Assembly (NCBI GenBank): GCA_025362235.1
Contig: JANYGZ010000019.1
Coordinates: forward strand, 1 to 37,613
Source of the DNA: Ferruginibacter sp.
Lineage (GTDB): Bacteria > Bacteroidota > Bacteroidia > Chitinophagales > Chitinophagaceae
Length of the DNA: 37,613 nt
Direction of reading: 5' to 3'
The translations under genes and the position numbers were made by a program. Every line of letters starts with the position of its first letter. Within the stretch, counting starts at the first letter, position 1. This document shows, one piece after another, positions 6,406-14,750 of the stretch. Below the pieces are notes generated by a model. The model was given only the letters and a program-made list of their open reading frames with translations. It did no database searches and was not told where the DNA came from.

Positions 6406-6996
6406 TTATAAAATTGTAAAACCAATACCTAACTGAAAGCCTTGTCCTGTCCACTTATCCTTGTTATCAATATCATTAAGATTAGTAAGGCCAATTACAT
6501 ATCGTCCATACACTCTAAACATTGCCAGCTTAAGTTGTAAACCTGCCACCAAACCAAAATTTCCTTTTTTAAATGCATTTTTCCCATTTTCAACAAGACT
6601 CACATTTTGGTCAAGTAATATCCCAAACTGGGGACCAGCCTGCAACGTAATCATTTTACTGGCGTTATAATTCAACAGTATTGGAATAGTTAAATAACTT
6701 AATTTTATTTTGGATGCATTATTTAAAGTTAAGGAACTATAAATATCACTGAATTTACTACTCGTATCGCTAGTTGACTGATTAAATAAAACTTCGGGCT
6801 GTAGCGCCCATTTACTACCTAGGCCAATTGTAGCAAAGCCTCCAGCGTGATAGCCATAACTAAATTGGTCGCTGAAAGGTTGTCCGGAAAGCTTGTTGAT
6901 ATTAGCACCTGCTTTTACACCAAGGCTAAAACTTTGAGAATGTGCAGTTGAAAATATCAATACTGCGAGGGCGAGTGTTACAAGTTTTGTTTTCAT
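6406..6996 (-). CDS. PorT-like outer-membrane beta-barrel protein
   Basis: 196 residues with a signal peptide (basic MKTK start, hydrophobic core, cleavage near STAHSQ). The mature part begins SFSLGVKAGANINKL and alternates polar and hydrophobic residues, as in the 8-stranded barrels of the OMP_b-brl_2/PorT-like families common in Bacteroidota. GFATIGLGSKWALQPEVLF and LQAGPQFGILL are typical strand pairs. It ends QLGIGFTIL, consistent with a barrel C-terminus. The function of such small barrels is generally unknown. It is convergent with tsaC and shares no spacer with it, so the two transcripts must overlap at their ends. Confidence 0.8.
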   Translation of the reverse strand: MKTKLVTLALAVLIFSTAHSQSFSLGVKAGANINKLSGQPFSDQFSYGYHAGGFATIGLGSKWALQPEVLFNQSTSDTSSKFSDIYSSLTLNNASKIKLSYLTIPILLNYNASKMITLQAGPQFGILLDQNVSLVENGKNAFKKGNFGLVAGLQLKLAMFRVYGRYVIGLTNLNDIDNKDKWTGQGFQLGIGFTIL

Positions 6997-7078
6997 ATAA
7001 ATAGTTTAGTAAATTAAATTAGCTAACAATATGCCAATTACAAAAATTGCGTAGATAATTATTTGTTAATGAACTGTA

Positions 7079-8032
7079 TTAAAAAGAATAACTCAGGTTG
7101 AAAGTAATAACACTTGTAAACCTATTTTCTTCTGTTTGCTGCAAATAATAATCAAAATACACTTGTGGTTCAAAAACGAATTTACCATAAACATATTGTA
7201 AATCCAATGAAAGTCCTGCCGATTCTACCTGGTATGGAGAAGTTTTAAATTTTGGCAACTTCCCTTTTTTATTTAAAAAATTCAACAGGTTTGCAGCATT
7301 GGTATTATGGTGAATATCAACCTTACTTGAAGCTGTATTCAACATCAGTGCTGTATTTAATATCATTCCATCTTTTTTATTAAAAATATTATCCCAGATA
7401 AATTGATGGGATGCAGAAATAATAAAAGTGAATGCTTTTATATTATTGGTCACGGAGTCGTATAAAGCCCGTTTTCTCTTTACTTCTCCATATTTTCCCG
7501 TAGAATAACCTAACGCAATACCGGGTTGTACCCATGTTTTTTTATAATTCAACGACGTGTAAAAATCATTTTGTAAAGGTGAAGTATATGTAGAAAATAT
7601 ATCGTTGACGAAATAGTGGGTGTATACAAAAGCAAAATAAAAGTTTTTATTTCCTTCCAGTTGATATGCCGGAGAAACAGCATATTGGTTTACACCAAAA
7701 CCATTCACACTGTCATTAAGCAAATTGGCGCTGGCAGAAAAACTTGCACCGCTTTTATGATAATAACCAAGCGCTGGCGAATATATAAATTTATTAATAG
7801 AAGATTGTTTGGCATTGAGTGCATTATTTCGAACATTAAATAACCTGTTACCAATACCGATACTTGCTGTAAAATAAGAGGCAGGTTTTTCGGAAGAAGA
7901 TAAAAGGTCTATCAGCTCATTCATTAACTCTGCTGAATCTTTAGCGCTGATACCTTTAAGGGAATCTGTTTGAGCATAATTTTTTGCTGATAAAGCCAAT
8001 AAAAAATATATAAGCAGTAAAAATTTTTGCAT
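7079..8032 (-). CDS. Putative outer-membrane beta-barrel protein, unknown function
   Basis: 317 residues with a signal peptide (MQKFLLLIYFLLALSAKNYAQ). A short acidic segment follows, then a series of amphipathic strands rich in Tyr, Phe and Asn. The C-terminus SFNLSYSF ends in Phe with alternating hydrophobic residues, as in outer-membrane barrels recognised by BamA. No named family is recognised. It is divergent from the DEAD-box helicase gene across a 292-base region and is followed on the same strand by the PorT-like gene after 82 bases, so co-transcription is possible. Confidence 0.7.
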   Translation of the reverse strand: MQKFLLLIYFLLALSAKNYAQTDSLKGISAKDSAELMNELIDLLSSSEKPASYFTASIGIGNRLFNVRNNALNAKQSSINKFIYSPALGYYHKSGASFSASANLLNDSVNGFGVNQYAVSPAYQLEGNKNFYFAFVYTHYFVNDIFSTYTSPLQNDFYTSLNYKKTWVQPGIALGYSTGKYGEVKRKRALYDSVTNNIKAFTFIISASHQFIWDNIFNKKDGMILNTALMLNTASSKVDIHHNTNAANLLNFLNKKGKLPKFKTSPYQVESAGLSLDLQYVYGKFVFEPQVYFDYYLQQTEENRFTSVITFNLSYSF

Positions 8033-8152
8033 CAGTTGATGGAAGGTTGTTGTTTAAGTAAGGTTGACTGTAATAAAGAAATTTAGTTTAACCGGATAAA
8101 AACATTATTTAAGTTTTATCAGTTTTTAAAAAACGCTATACAATTGATTTAA

Positions 8153-8185
8153 TTGTAATTAAGTGAAATAAAATCCTTACATTTG
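8153..8185 (+). promoter_or_regulatory. Promoter of the DEAD-box helicase gene with a long leader
   Basis: TACATTTG (8178-8185) matches TAnnTTTG, with TTG at 8153-8155 (22-base spacing). A start near 8191 would give a 5' leader of about 134 bases before the ATG at 8325. Long leaders are typical of cold-regulated helicase genes in other bacteria. Confidence 0.5.
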
Positions 8186-8324
8186 CAAAATTATTTATAA
8201 CGAGTATTGCATGAAATGCCCGACAGGCTGTTGAAATTAGGATTTACTTTAACTTTTAAACATAGTATTTAAGTAGCAAAACAACAGGCAAATAGCATAT
8301 CATGTAAACACAAAAAAAATTTAC

Positions 8325-10067
8325 ATGAATGCATTTGAAGCCTTAGGCTTAAACGTACAATTAGTACAGGCAATTACCGATTTAGGGTTTGATACCCCCA
8401 CCCCAATTCAGGAACAGGCAATTCCCATTTTATTATCAGGCACTACAGATTTTGTGGGTTTGGCACAAACCGGCACAGGAAAAACAGCCGCCTTTGGCCT
8501 TCCATTATTAAATCTTATCAGTATTGCTGATCGACACCCACAAGCATTGATTGTTTGCCCAACAAGAGAATTGTGTTTGCAAATTACCAACGACCTGGCA
8601 ACATTTACCAAACATACAAAAGGTGTTTTTACAGAAGCTGTATATGGTGGTGCATCTATCACCATGCAGATTAGAAATTTAAAAAGGGGCGTACATATTG
8701 TTGTGGCTACACCAGGAAGATTGATTGACCTTATTGAGCGCAAAGCAATTGACCTGCAAAAAGTAAAATATGTTGTACTGGATGAAGCAGATGAAATGCT
8801 GAACATGGGCTTTAGGGACGATATTGATTTTGTTTTAAAAAATACTGTGAACAGGGAAAGCATCTGGCTGTTTAGTGCTACCATGCCACCTGAAGTAAGG
8901 GCAATTGCCAAAAACTTCATGACAAATCCCAAAGAAATTACGGTTGGTAAAAAGAACAGTGGTAATGTAAATATCGATCACCAGTTTTTGATAGTAGCGG
9001 CACACCACCGTTACGAAACATTAAAACGCTATATTGATTTTAACCCGGGTATGTACGGCATTATTTTTACCCGTACTAAATTAGATGCACAGGATATTGC
9101 TGAAAAATTAGTAAGGGAAGGGTATGAAATCGAAGCTTTACACGGCGACCTTACACAACAGCAAAGAGATAAAGTGATGGGGCGCTTTCGCCAGAAAAAT
9201 TTACAATTATTAATTGCTACAGATGTTGCGGCAAGGGGCATTGATGTAGATGGTATCACCCATGTTATTAATTACGAATTACCAGATGACATGGAAGTGT
9301 ATACGCACAGAAGTGGCCGTACTGCAAGAGCAGGCAAAACGGGTATCTGTATTTCTATTTGCCATAGCAGGGAAAGTTACAAGATAAAACAACTTGAACG
9401 CATGGTAAATGCACAGTTTCATAAACTGGATGTACCCAGTGGCAAGGATGTTTGCCGTAAGCAGTTTTTTCATTTTATGGATAAATTGATGCTGGCCGAT
9501 ATTTCAAGCGGCGATTATGAAACATATATGGCCGACCTGCAGGAAAAATTTGCTGGTGTAAGCAAGGAAGAAGTATTGCAAAGAGTAGCCGCTTTAGAGT
9601 TTAATCACTTTTTAAAGTATTACGAAAATGCACCAGACCTTAATTCGAACCTTAGGGGTTCTGATATGCGTGGCACAGAAAGAAGAGACAGCGCAAGCCG
9701 CGAAAGCAGCAACCGAGATGGAAGCAGAAGAGAAAGAGGCAATTTTCAACACGACAATGGTTACACAAGATTATTTATAAACCTGGGTACCAAAGATGGT
9801 TTTTACAAAGCCAGTTTTTTACAATTTATTTTAGATGAAAGCAATTTAAATAAAGAAGTATTGGGCAAGATAGATATGAAGGAAATGAACAGCTGGGTAG
9901 AGGTTGATAAAGCAGCGTCTGCACAAATGATAAAAAGTATCGATGGCAAAAAACATAACGGAAGACAGGTAAGAATGAACGAAGCTGATGGTGGTTTTAA
10001 AAAGCCAACAGACGAAGTAAGGTCTGACCGTTCAGAAGGGAGAAAACGCATTCCGCTGAGAAGATAA
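8325..10067 (+). CDS. deaD: DEAD-box ATP-dependent RNA helicase with DbpA-type RNA-binding domain
   Basis: A 580-residue RNA helicase of the DeaD/CsdA type that unwinds RNA duplexes in ribosome assembly and mRNA decay, often important in the cold. All core motifs are visible: PTPIQ (25-29, Q motif), AQTGTGKT (47-54), PTRELCLQ (79-86), TPGRL (129-133), DEAD (153-156), SAT (184-186), ATDVAARGID (298-307) and HRSGRTARAG (328-337). A low-complexity Arg/Ser-rich linker lies at about 445-480. A DbpA-like RNA-binding domain (TRLFINLGTKDGF onward, ~483-555) follows, and then a basic tail. The symbol follows this architecture. Assignment among DeaD, DbpA and RhlE paralogues is less certain than the helicase call itself. 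Confidence 0.92.
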   Translation: MNAFEALGLNVQLVQAITDLGFDTPTPIQEQAIPILLSGTTDFVGLAQTGTGKTAAFGLPLLNLISIADRHPQALIVCPTRELCLQITNDLATFTKHTKGVFTEAVYGGASITMQIRNLKRGVHIVVATPGRLIDLIERKAIDLQKVKYVVLDEADEMLNMGFRDDIDFVLKNTVNRESIWLFSATMPPEVRAIAKNFMTNPKEITVGKKNSGNVNIDHQFLIVAAHHRYETLKRYIDFNPGMYGIIFTRTKLDAQDIAEKLVREGYEIEALHGDLTQQQRDKVMGRFRQKNLQLLIATDVAARGIDVDGITHVINYELPDDMEVYTHRSGRTARAGKTGICISICHSRESYKIKQLERMVNAQFHKLDVPSGKDVCRKQFFHFMDKLMLADISSGDYETYMADLQEKFAGVSKEEVLQRVAALEFNHFLKYYENAPDLNSNLRGSDMRGTERRDSASRESSNRDGSRRERGNFQHDNGYTRLFINLGTKDGFYKASFLQFILDESNLNKEVLGKIDMKEMNSWVEVDKAASAQMIKSIDGKKHNGRQVRMNEADGGFKKPTDEVRSDRSEGRKRIPLRR

Positions 10068-10093
10068 AAGTTGCTACGTAATTTATAGAATCT

Positions 10094-10129
10094 AAAAAAA
10101 CTGCTGCATTAAAATGCGGCAGTTTTTTT
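10094..10129. terminator. Bidirectional intrinsic terminator
   Basis: AAAAAAACTGCTGCAT, TAAA, ATGCGGCAGTTTTTTT forms a 9-base stem with one G:U pair and flanking A and T tracts. It can end both the helicase transcript and the convergent metallophosphoesterase transcript. Confidence 0.85.
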
Positions 10130-10181
10130 ATGTCTAATTTATAAAGTGTGGAAATTTTATTGAAGAAAAACGGTCCATTAA

Positions 10182-11432
10182 TTATACTAATTCTATAACC
10201 GTTATCTCAGGCAAAACGCCTACCCTTCCCGGGTAACCGATAAAGCCATAGCCGCGGTTTACATATAATTTTTGTTTGGCTTCTTCGTATAATCCTGCCC
10301 ATTGTTTATAAACATATTGCACAGGGCTCCATTTAAAGCCAGCTATGTCAATACCAAATTGCATACCATGCGTATGCCCACTCAACATAAGGTCAATAGC
10401 CGGGTAATTTGTTCTTACCTGTGCATCCCAATGACTTGGGTCGTGACTCATCAATATTTTAAACGGGTATTTTTCAGCTCCTGGATATGCAAGATCCATT
10501 CGCCCATGTTTGGGAAACCTGGCCTTATTGCTCCAGTTTTCTATACCGATTAAAGCAATCTGTTCATTGTTTCTTTCCAGTACTACATGTTCATTCATTA
10601 ATAATTTCCAGCCCAAATTAGCATGTACTTTTTTTAAATTTTCAAGGTTCTGTTCTTTGCTTATTCCGTTGTCGGGCCAGCTTACATAATCACCATAATC
10701 GTGGTTACCAAGCGTAGAGTATACACCCATTGGCGCTTTCAACTGGCCAAATACATCCATATAATCTTCCATCTCTGTTGCCCTGTCGTTCACAAGATCG
10801 CCAGTAAATAAAATAACATCCGCTTTCTCATTTAAAATTTCATTTACCCCATGTAATACTGCTTTTTTATCGGTAAAACTGCCGCTATGAATATCGCTGA
10901 TATGCAAAACCTTCATTCCCTTAAAACCGGCAGGTAAATTATCAAAAGCAAGTTGTACCCTTTTTACATCATATTTATATTTGTTGCCGAAGCCATAAAC
11001 AAGACTTCCAAATAATCCTCCACCCACAGCTAAACCAAGCCAGCTTAAAAATACTGAACGGGTAATTCCATCACCCTTTACAATTTCTGCTTCAGTATTA
11101 TTATAAAATAATTTTCCGGCTATCCATTGAATAACTCTTCGTAAATCATCCACTAAAAAGAAAATAACAGCAACGAATTTTGCAAGAAATAAACCAATAA
11201 TAGTTGCAAACAAATAAGTCCTTACTTTTTTTGGTAAAAAGTTTTGTCCTGAAAAAGCAAATACTAAAAACCCTGCTATCGCAATGATTGACAGCGACCA
11301 GAATATGATGTAAATAATGCTCCTTGTTTTAGGAGAAGCTGATTGGGAGACAGTTTTAACAGCCTGAAAAACATAAGTGTCGAGCAATAACATTACTGCA
11401 ACAAAAATAAAAGCACCAAAAGGTGATCGCAT
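10182..11432 (-). CDS. Membrane-anchored calcineurin-like metallophosphoesterase
   Basis: 416 residues. The N-terminal ~150 contain about four hydrophobic segments (near 5-25, 38-60, 72-95 and 127-148). The catalytic domain follows with all metallophosphoesterase blocks: HISDIHSG (177-184), TGDLVND (210-216), GNHDYGD (242-248), SHDPSHWD (329-336) and SGHTHGMQFG (351-360). This is the YkuE/UDP-2,3-diacylglucosamine hydrolase-like branch, with two divalent metals at the active site. The substrate is unknown; phospholipid or nucleotide phosphoesters are common in the family. By topology the catalytic domain probably faces the periplasm, but that is inferred. It is convergent with the helicase gene across the bidirectional terminator. 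Confidence 0.88.
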   Translation of the reverse strand: MRSPFGAFIFVAVMLLLDTYVFQAVKTVSQSASPKTRSIIYIIFWSLSIIAIAGFLVFAFSGQNFLPKKVRTYLFATIIGLFLAKFVAVIFFLVDDLRRVIQWIAGKLFYNNTEAEIVKGDGITRSVFLSWLGLAVGGGLFGSLVYGFGNKYKYDVKRVQLAFDNLPAGFKGMKVLHISDIHSGSFTDKKAVLHGVNEILNEKADVILFTGDLVNDRATEMEDYMDVFGQLKAPMGVYSTLGNHDYGDYVSWPDNGISKEQNLENLKKVHANLGWKLLMNEHVVLERNNEQIALIGIENWSNKARFPKHGRMDLAYPGAEKYPFKILMSHDPSHWDAQVRTNYPAIDLMLSGHTHGMQFGIDIAGFKWSPVQYVYKQWAGLYEEAKQKLYVNRGYGFIGYPGRVGVLPEITVIELV

Positions 11433-11523
11433 ATACCCGGAGTTAAAAATTAAAAAATGAAGTTAGTCTATACTATGGACGTGCAAGTAATCAAATTGTT
11501 TTAATAAGGTTAATATATTGCAT

Positions 11524-12051
11524 TTACTTAACCGGCCTTTTGTGCCCTTCGCTCCAAATAATAAAATCATCCAACTGGTGATGTATGGTTTTTATAGCAT
11601 TCTGATCGGCAAAATTGCCATTTTCATCCAATAACTTATCAATAACAGAAATAGGTAATTGATTGGGATGCACCGTAATTTTAAGATTGTTTAAAACCGC
11701 CGATAAATGATCATTGCCCCTTAAATTGCCAGCCCTTCCCGTTGATACGCCCACAATCAGTGCTTTTTTGTGCCACCATATGGAAGGTAACATTGTAGTA
11801 TCAAACAACATTTTCAATACGCCGGGAAAACTACCATTGTACTCGGGCGTAATAAATATATACCGGTCGGTGGGTATTATTATATCATTTTCAATTTTTA
11901 TAAAAGCAGCGTCTCTTACTAATACATTTACATTTTCAAGCGAGAGTAAACCAGCCTCAATCCCTTTTTCTTTCAAAATAAGCTGGTATTCTTTAGCTAC
12001 TTTTAAAGTATTGCTGCCAATTCTGTTTGTACCTGAAATAATTGTATACAT
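11524..12051 (-). CDS. NAD(P)H-dependent FMN reductase / quinone reductase family protein
   Basis: 175 residues with a flavodoxin-like fold. GTNRIGSN at residues 7-14 is the FMN phosphate-binding loop, and TPEYNGSFPGVLKMLFD (68-84) is the family signature near the isoalloxazine ring. ALIVGVSTGRAGN marks the later strand. Members reduce FMN, quinones, azo dyes or chromate with NAD(P)H in the cytosol. The substrate cannot be told from sequence. It is transcribed away from parA across a shared 220-base region. Confidence 0.85.
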   Translation of the reverse strand: MYTIISGTNRIGSNTLKVAKEYQLILKEKGIEAGLLSLENVNVLVRDAAFIKIENDIIIPTDRYIFITPEYNGSFPGVLKMLFDTTMLPSIWWHKKALIVGVSTGRAGNLRGNDHLSAVLNNLKITVHPNQLPISVIDKLLDENGNFADQNAIKTIHHQLDDFIIWSEGHKRPVK

Positions 12052-12111
12052 ATTTTATTTTTATATCATCAAAGTTGTGCTGATAACAACTAAGATGTAA
12101 CATTGTTATAC

Positions 12112-12154
12112 ATATTTATGCCGAATGGTTAAATTTGCCGCCGGGCATAAATAT
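12112..12154. promoter_or_regulatory. 11-bp inverted repeat around a -7 element upstream of parA
   Basis: ATATTTATGCC (12112-12122) and GGCATAAATAT (12144-12154) are perfectly complementary. The 21 bases between them contain TAAATTTG (12130-12137), an exact TAnnTTTG. The closest useful TTG (12103-12105) is 24 bases upstream of it. The layout suggests an operator straddling a promoter that would give parA a leader of about 130 bases. It lies in the gap between the divergent FMN reductase and parA. Confidence 0.45.
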
Positions 12155-12271
12155 TTGGGGGCCGTGGTTGAATTTCAAACAGTACCTTTGGCAATCCCCA
12201 AAAAACAAGTTAGGGTTAATTATTAAAACAACTAAATTAAAACAATAAATTCCTTTAACCGGAATTAAGGT

Positions 12272-13072
12272 ATGGCAAAAATAATAGGTATAGCAAATCA
12301 AAAGGGAGGTGTAGGTAAAACCACTACCGCCATTAACCTTGCTGCAAGTTTAGCAGTACTGGAATATAAAACGTTGTTGGTAGATGCAGACCCGCAAGCC
12401 AACAGTACTACCGGTGTTGGTTTCGACCTGCATAATGTAACACTTAGTTTGTACGACTGCATGGTTAATGAAACCATTGCAAAAGATATTTTATTAAAAA
12501 CAGCTATCCCAAACCTTGACCTTATCCCATCACATATTGATCTTGTTGGCGCAGAAATTGAAATGATTAATTACCCTAACCGTGAGGGTGTATTAAAGAA
12601 GATACTGGAACCTATTCGTGACGAGTATGATTTTATTGTAATTGACTGCTCCCCTTCTCTTGGATTAATAACCGTAAATGCTTTAGTGGCTGCTGATAGT
12701 GTTGTTGTACCTGTACAAACAGAATTTTTTGCATTGGAAGGTTTGGGCAAATTATTAAACACTATAAAAATTGTTCAAAACAGACTAAACCCAGAGCTAC
12801 AGATTGAAGGTATTTTAATGACCATGTATGATGGACGTTTGCGTTTATGCAACCAGGTAGTGGCCGAAGTAAGAAGGCATTTTGAAGAGATGGTTTTTAG
12901 CAGCATCATTCACCGTAATACAAGGCTAAGCGAAGCTCCCAGCTTTGGAAAACCTGTAATTTTATATGATGCAGACAGCAAGGGATCTGTAAATTATCTT
13001 AACCTGGCAAAAGAAATTCTGCAAAAAAATAATCTTACAAAAATTAAAGAGGAAGACAGGATAATTAACTGA
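12272..13072 (+). CDS. parA: Chromosome-partitioning ATPase ParA (Soj-like)
   Basis: 266 residues, a standard chromosomal ParA without an N-terminal DNA-binding extension. The deviant Walker A motif KGGVGKTT is at 11-18. The switch I region is DADPQANST (about 38-46). Walker B is VIDCSPSLG (about 121-129). ParA-ATP dimers bind the nucleoid non-specifically and move ParB-parS complexes, separating sister origins. The start at 12272 gives the canonical [10 protein letters not shown]. parB follows after 100 bases on the same strand. Those 100 bases contain nested inverted repeats beginning in the parA stop codon. Confidence 0.95.
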   Translation: MAKIIGIANQKGGVGKTTTAINLAASLAVLEYKTLLVDADPQANSTTGVGFDLHNVTLSLYDCMVNETIAKDILLKTAIPNLDLIPSHIDLVGAEIEMINYPNREGVLKKILEPIRDEYDFIVIDCSPSLGLITVNALVAADSVVVPVQTEFFALEGLGKLLNTIKIVQNRLNPELQIEGILMTMYDGRLRLCNQVVAEVRRHFEEMVFSSIIHRNTRLSEAPSFGKPVILYDADSKGSVNYLNLAKEILQKNNLTKIKEEDRIIN

Positions 13073-13162
13073 TTTGCGAATCTGGTAATTTGCTAATTAC
13101 TGAAACAGCAGTTTTTAAATTAGCAATAAAAATTTTTATTTATTATTAGCAAATCCGCACAT
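13071..13162. repeat. Nested imperfect inverted repeats between parA and parB
   Basis: ATTTGCGAATCTGGTAAT (13072-13089) pairs imperfectly (about 14 of 18) with ATTAGCAAATCCGCACAT (13145-13162). Inside, TTGCTAATT (13090-13098) pairs perfectly with AATTAGCAA (13118-13126). The left side reads as four 8-base units (GATTTGCG, AATCTGGT, AATTTGCT, AATTACTG). There is no match to the usual parS palindrome. It may be an intercistronic hairpin or one of the window's period-7/8 arrays. Confidence 0.45.
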
Positions 13163-13172
13163 TAATATTATT

Positions 13173-14087
13173 ATGGCACAAACAAATAAAAAAGATGCTT
13201 TAGGAAAAGGTATTCGTAGTTTATTACAAAATATAGATGCTGATCTTAAAAGTACAACAGGCAGTTTAAGAACAGAGATAGTAGAAAAATCTACCGCAAT
13301 CAACCGTGTTGCGTTAGACCAGATAGAAGTAAATCCCAGACAGCCACGTAAAGATTTTGATGAAACAGCGTTAAGCGAACTGGCCGCTTCATTAAAATTG
13401 CATGACATCATCCAGCCATTAACGGTTAGTAAACTGGCATCGGGCAAATACCGCCTTATTGCAGGTGAGCGCCGTTACAGAGCTGCAAAAATTGCCGGCC
13501 TTAAGGATGTACCAGTATATGTTCGCCAGGCAAATGACGCAGAATTATTAGAGCTGGCCTTACTGGAAAATTTACAACGGGAAAATTTAAATGCCATTGA
13601 AATTGCACTTAGCTATAAGCGTTTAATGGATGAACTGGATTATACACAGGAGCAGGTAGCCGAGCGTATGGGCAAAGAGCGCAGTACGGTCACCAACTAT
13701 ATTCGCCTGTTAAAATTACCACCAGATATCCAGGTTGCTGTACGTACCGGGGTAATATCAATGGGCCATGCCAGGGCATTGATAAATGTAGATATGATAG
13801 ATAAACAGCTTTTTATTTTTTCGGAAATAAAAAACAAAGAATTATCTGTAAGGCAAACTGAAGACCTTGTCCGTAATATTTATAGGGGCCATAATGCTGT
13901 TAAAAATTCTGTAAAAGCCGCATTACCACCCGCCTTTAAAAAGATAGAAGATAATTTAGCATCACAGTTCAATACCAAGGTAAAGCTCGTCAATAATAAA
14001 AAAGGGCAAGGCTCAATAACTTTTGAATATTATTCGCTTGACGAATTAAACGGCCTGCTGGAAAAATTGAACATTAAAGTAAGTTGA
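13173..14087 (+). CDS. parB: Chromosome-partitioning protein ParB (Spo0J-like CTPase)
   Basis: 304 residues. A short N-terminal ParA-interacting segment contains LGKGIRSLL (10-18). The ParB/Srx CTP-binding domain follows, with NPRQPRKDF (54-62), GERRYRAAKIAG (98-109) and ENLQRENLN (132-140). A helix-turn-helix for parS recognition spans about 156-180 (TQEQVAERMGKERSTVTNYI), and a C-terminal dimerisation region completes the protein. ParB loads at parS as a CTP-dependent clamp and recruits ParA and SMC. No parS-like palindrome was found nearby by eye. Its TGA overlaps the ATG of the next gene by one base (TGATG). Confidence 0.95.
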   Translation: MAQTNKKDALGKGIRSLLQNIDADLKSTTGSLRTEIVEKSTAINRVALDQIEVNPRQPRKDFDETALSELAASLKLHDIIQPLTVSKLASGKYRLIAGERRYRAAKIAGLKDVPVYVRQANDAELLELALLENLQRENLNAIEIALSYKRLMDELDYTQEQVAERMGKERSTVTNYIRLLKLPPDIQVAVRTGVISMGHARALINVDMIDKQLFIFSEIKNKELSVRQTEDLVRNIYRGHNAVKNSVKAALPPAFKKIEDNLASQFNTKVKLVNNKKGQGSITFEYYSLDELNGLLEKLNIKVS

Positions 14088-14689
14088 TGCAAAAATTATT
14101 TTTTATATTTTTTATACTTTTTTTACACTTCTTTTTTTGCCCCGTTTTTGCCCAGTCAATAAAGGATAGCGGTACTGTTAGTACAAAAAAAATAAAGGAT
14201 ACTGCAGTAAAACAATTTAGTCCCCGTACTGCTACTATACGTTCTGCAATTTTACCAGGTTGGGGGCAAGCCTACAATAAAAAATATTGGAAAATACCTG
14301 TCATTTATGCTGCGTTGGGTACCACTACCTATTTATTCTTTTATAATTTAAATACATATAAAGATTTAAAGCAGGCTTACATATATAAATCGGATTCAAA
14401 TCCTGCCAATGATTCCCTCATTAATCCTGCATACAAAAACCTTAATGCAAATTCTTTACGCCTTTACCGTAATGAATATCGTAAAAATGTAGATTATTCT
14501 GTTTTATTTTTCTTGCTTTTTTGGGGGTTAAATGTGGTAGATGCAACAGTTGACGCACATTTAAAAGCATTTGATGTAAGTGATAACCTTAGCCTGCGAA
14601 TAAATCCCGGTCATAGCCGAATGGCAAATACCAACGGCATTAGTTTTGTATTTGATATTCATTCCAAAGCAAATAAGGTATTTAAATAA
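14087..14689 (+). CDS. DUF5683 domain protein, putative envelope protein
   Basis: 200 residues from the ATG at 14087, which overlaps the parB stop by one base. A TTG three bases earlier is less likely. A long hydrophobic signal peptide ends near PVFAQ (about 19-23). The body has the DUF5683 hallmarks: SAILPGWGQAYNKKYWKIP, a membrane segment around PVIYAALGTTTYLFFY, and a second one (VLFFLLFWGLNVVDATVDAHL). This family is widespread in Bacteroidota, often next to parB and dapB as here. Its role is unknown. Topology suggests an inner-membrane or periplasmic location. Confidence 0.85.
   Translation: MQKLFFIFFILFLHFFFCPVFAQSIKDSGTVSTKKIKDTAVKQFSPRTATIRSAILPGWGQAYNKKYWKIPVIYAALGTTTYLFFYNLNTYKDLKQAYIYKSDSNPANDSLINPAYKNLNANSLRLYRNEYRKNVDYSVLFFLLFWGLNVVDATVDAHLKAFDVSDNLSLRINPGHSRMANTNGISFVFDIHSKANKVFK
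14168..14191 (+). repeat. 24-base repeat copy 1 (inside the DUF5683 gene)
   Basis: AGCGGTACTG, TT, AGTACAAAAAAA occurs here inside the coding region and again at 14726-14749 with CC in place of TT. The core GTACT-n3-AGTAC is a small inverted repeat. The two copies agree at 22 of 24 positions. Confidence 0.5.
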
Positions 14690-14725
14690 TTATATTTACA
14701 TCTCTTTAAATATTAATTAATAAAC

Positions 14726-14749
14726 AGCGGTACTGCCAGTACAAAAAAA
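14726..14749 (+). repeat. 24-base repeat copy 2 (immediately before dapB)
   Basis: AGCGGTACTG, CC, AGTACAAAAAAA ends one base before the dapB ATG at 14751. If transcribed, its 5-base stem would lie in the ribosome-binding region. The partner copy is at 14168-14191. Confidence 0.5.
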
Positions 14750-14750
14750 T

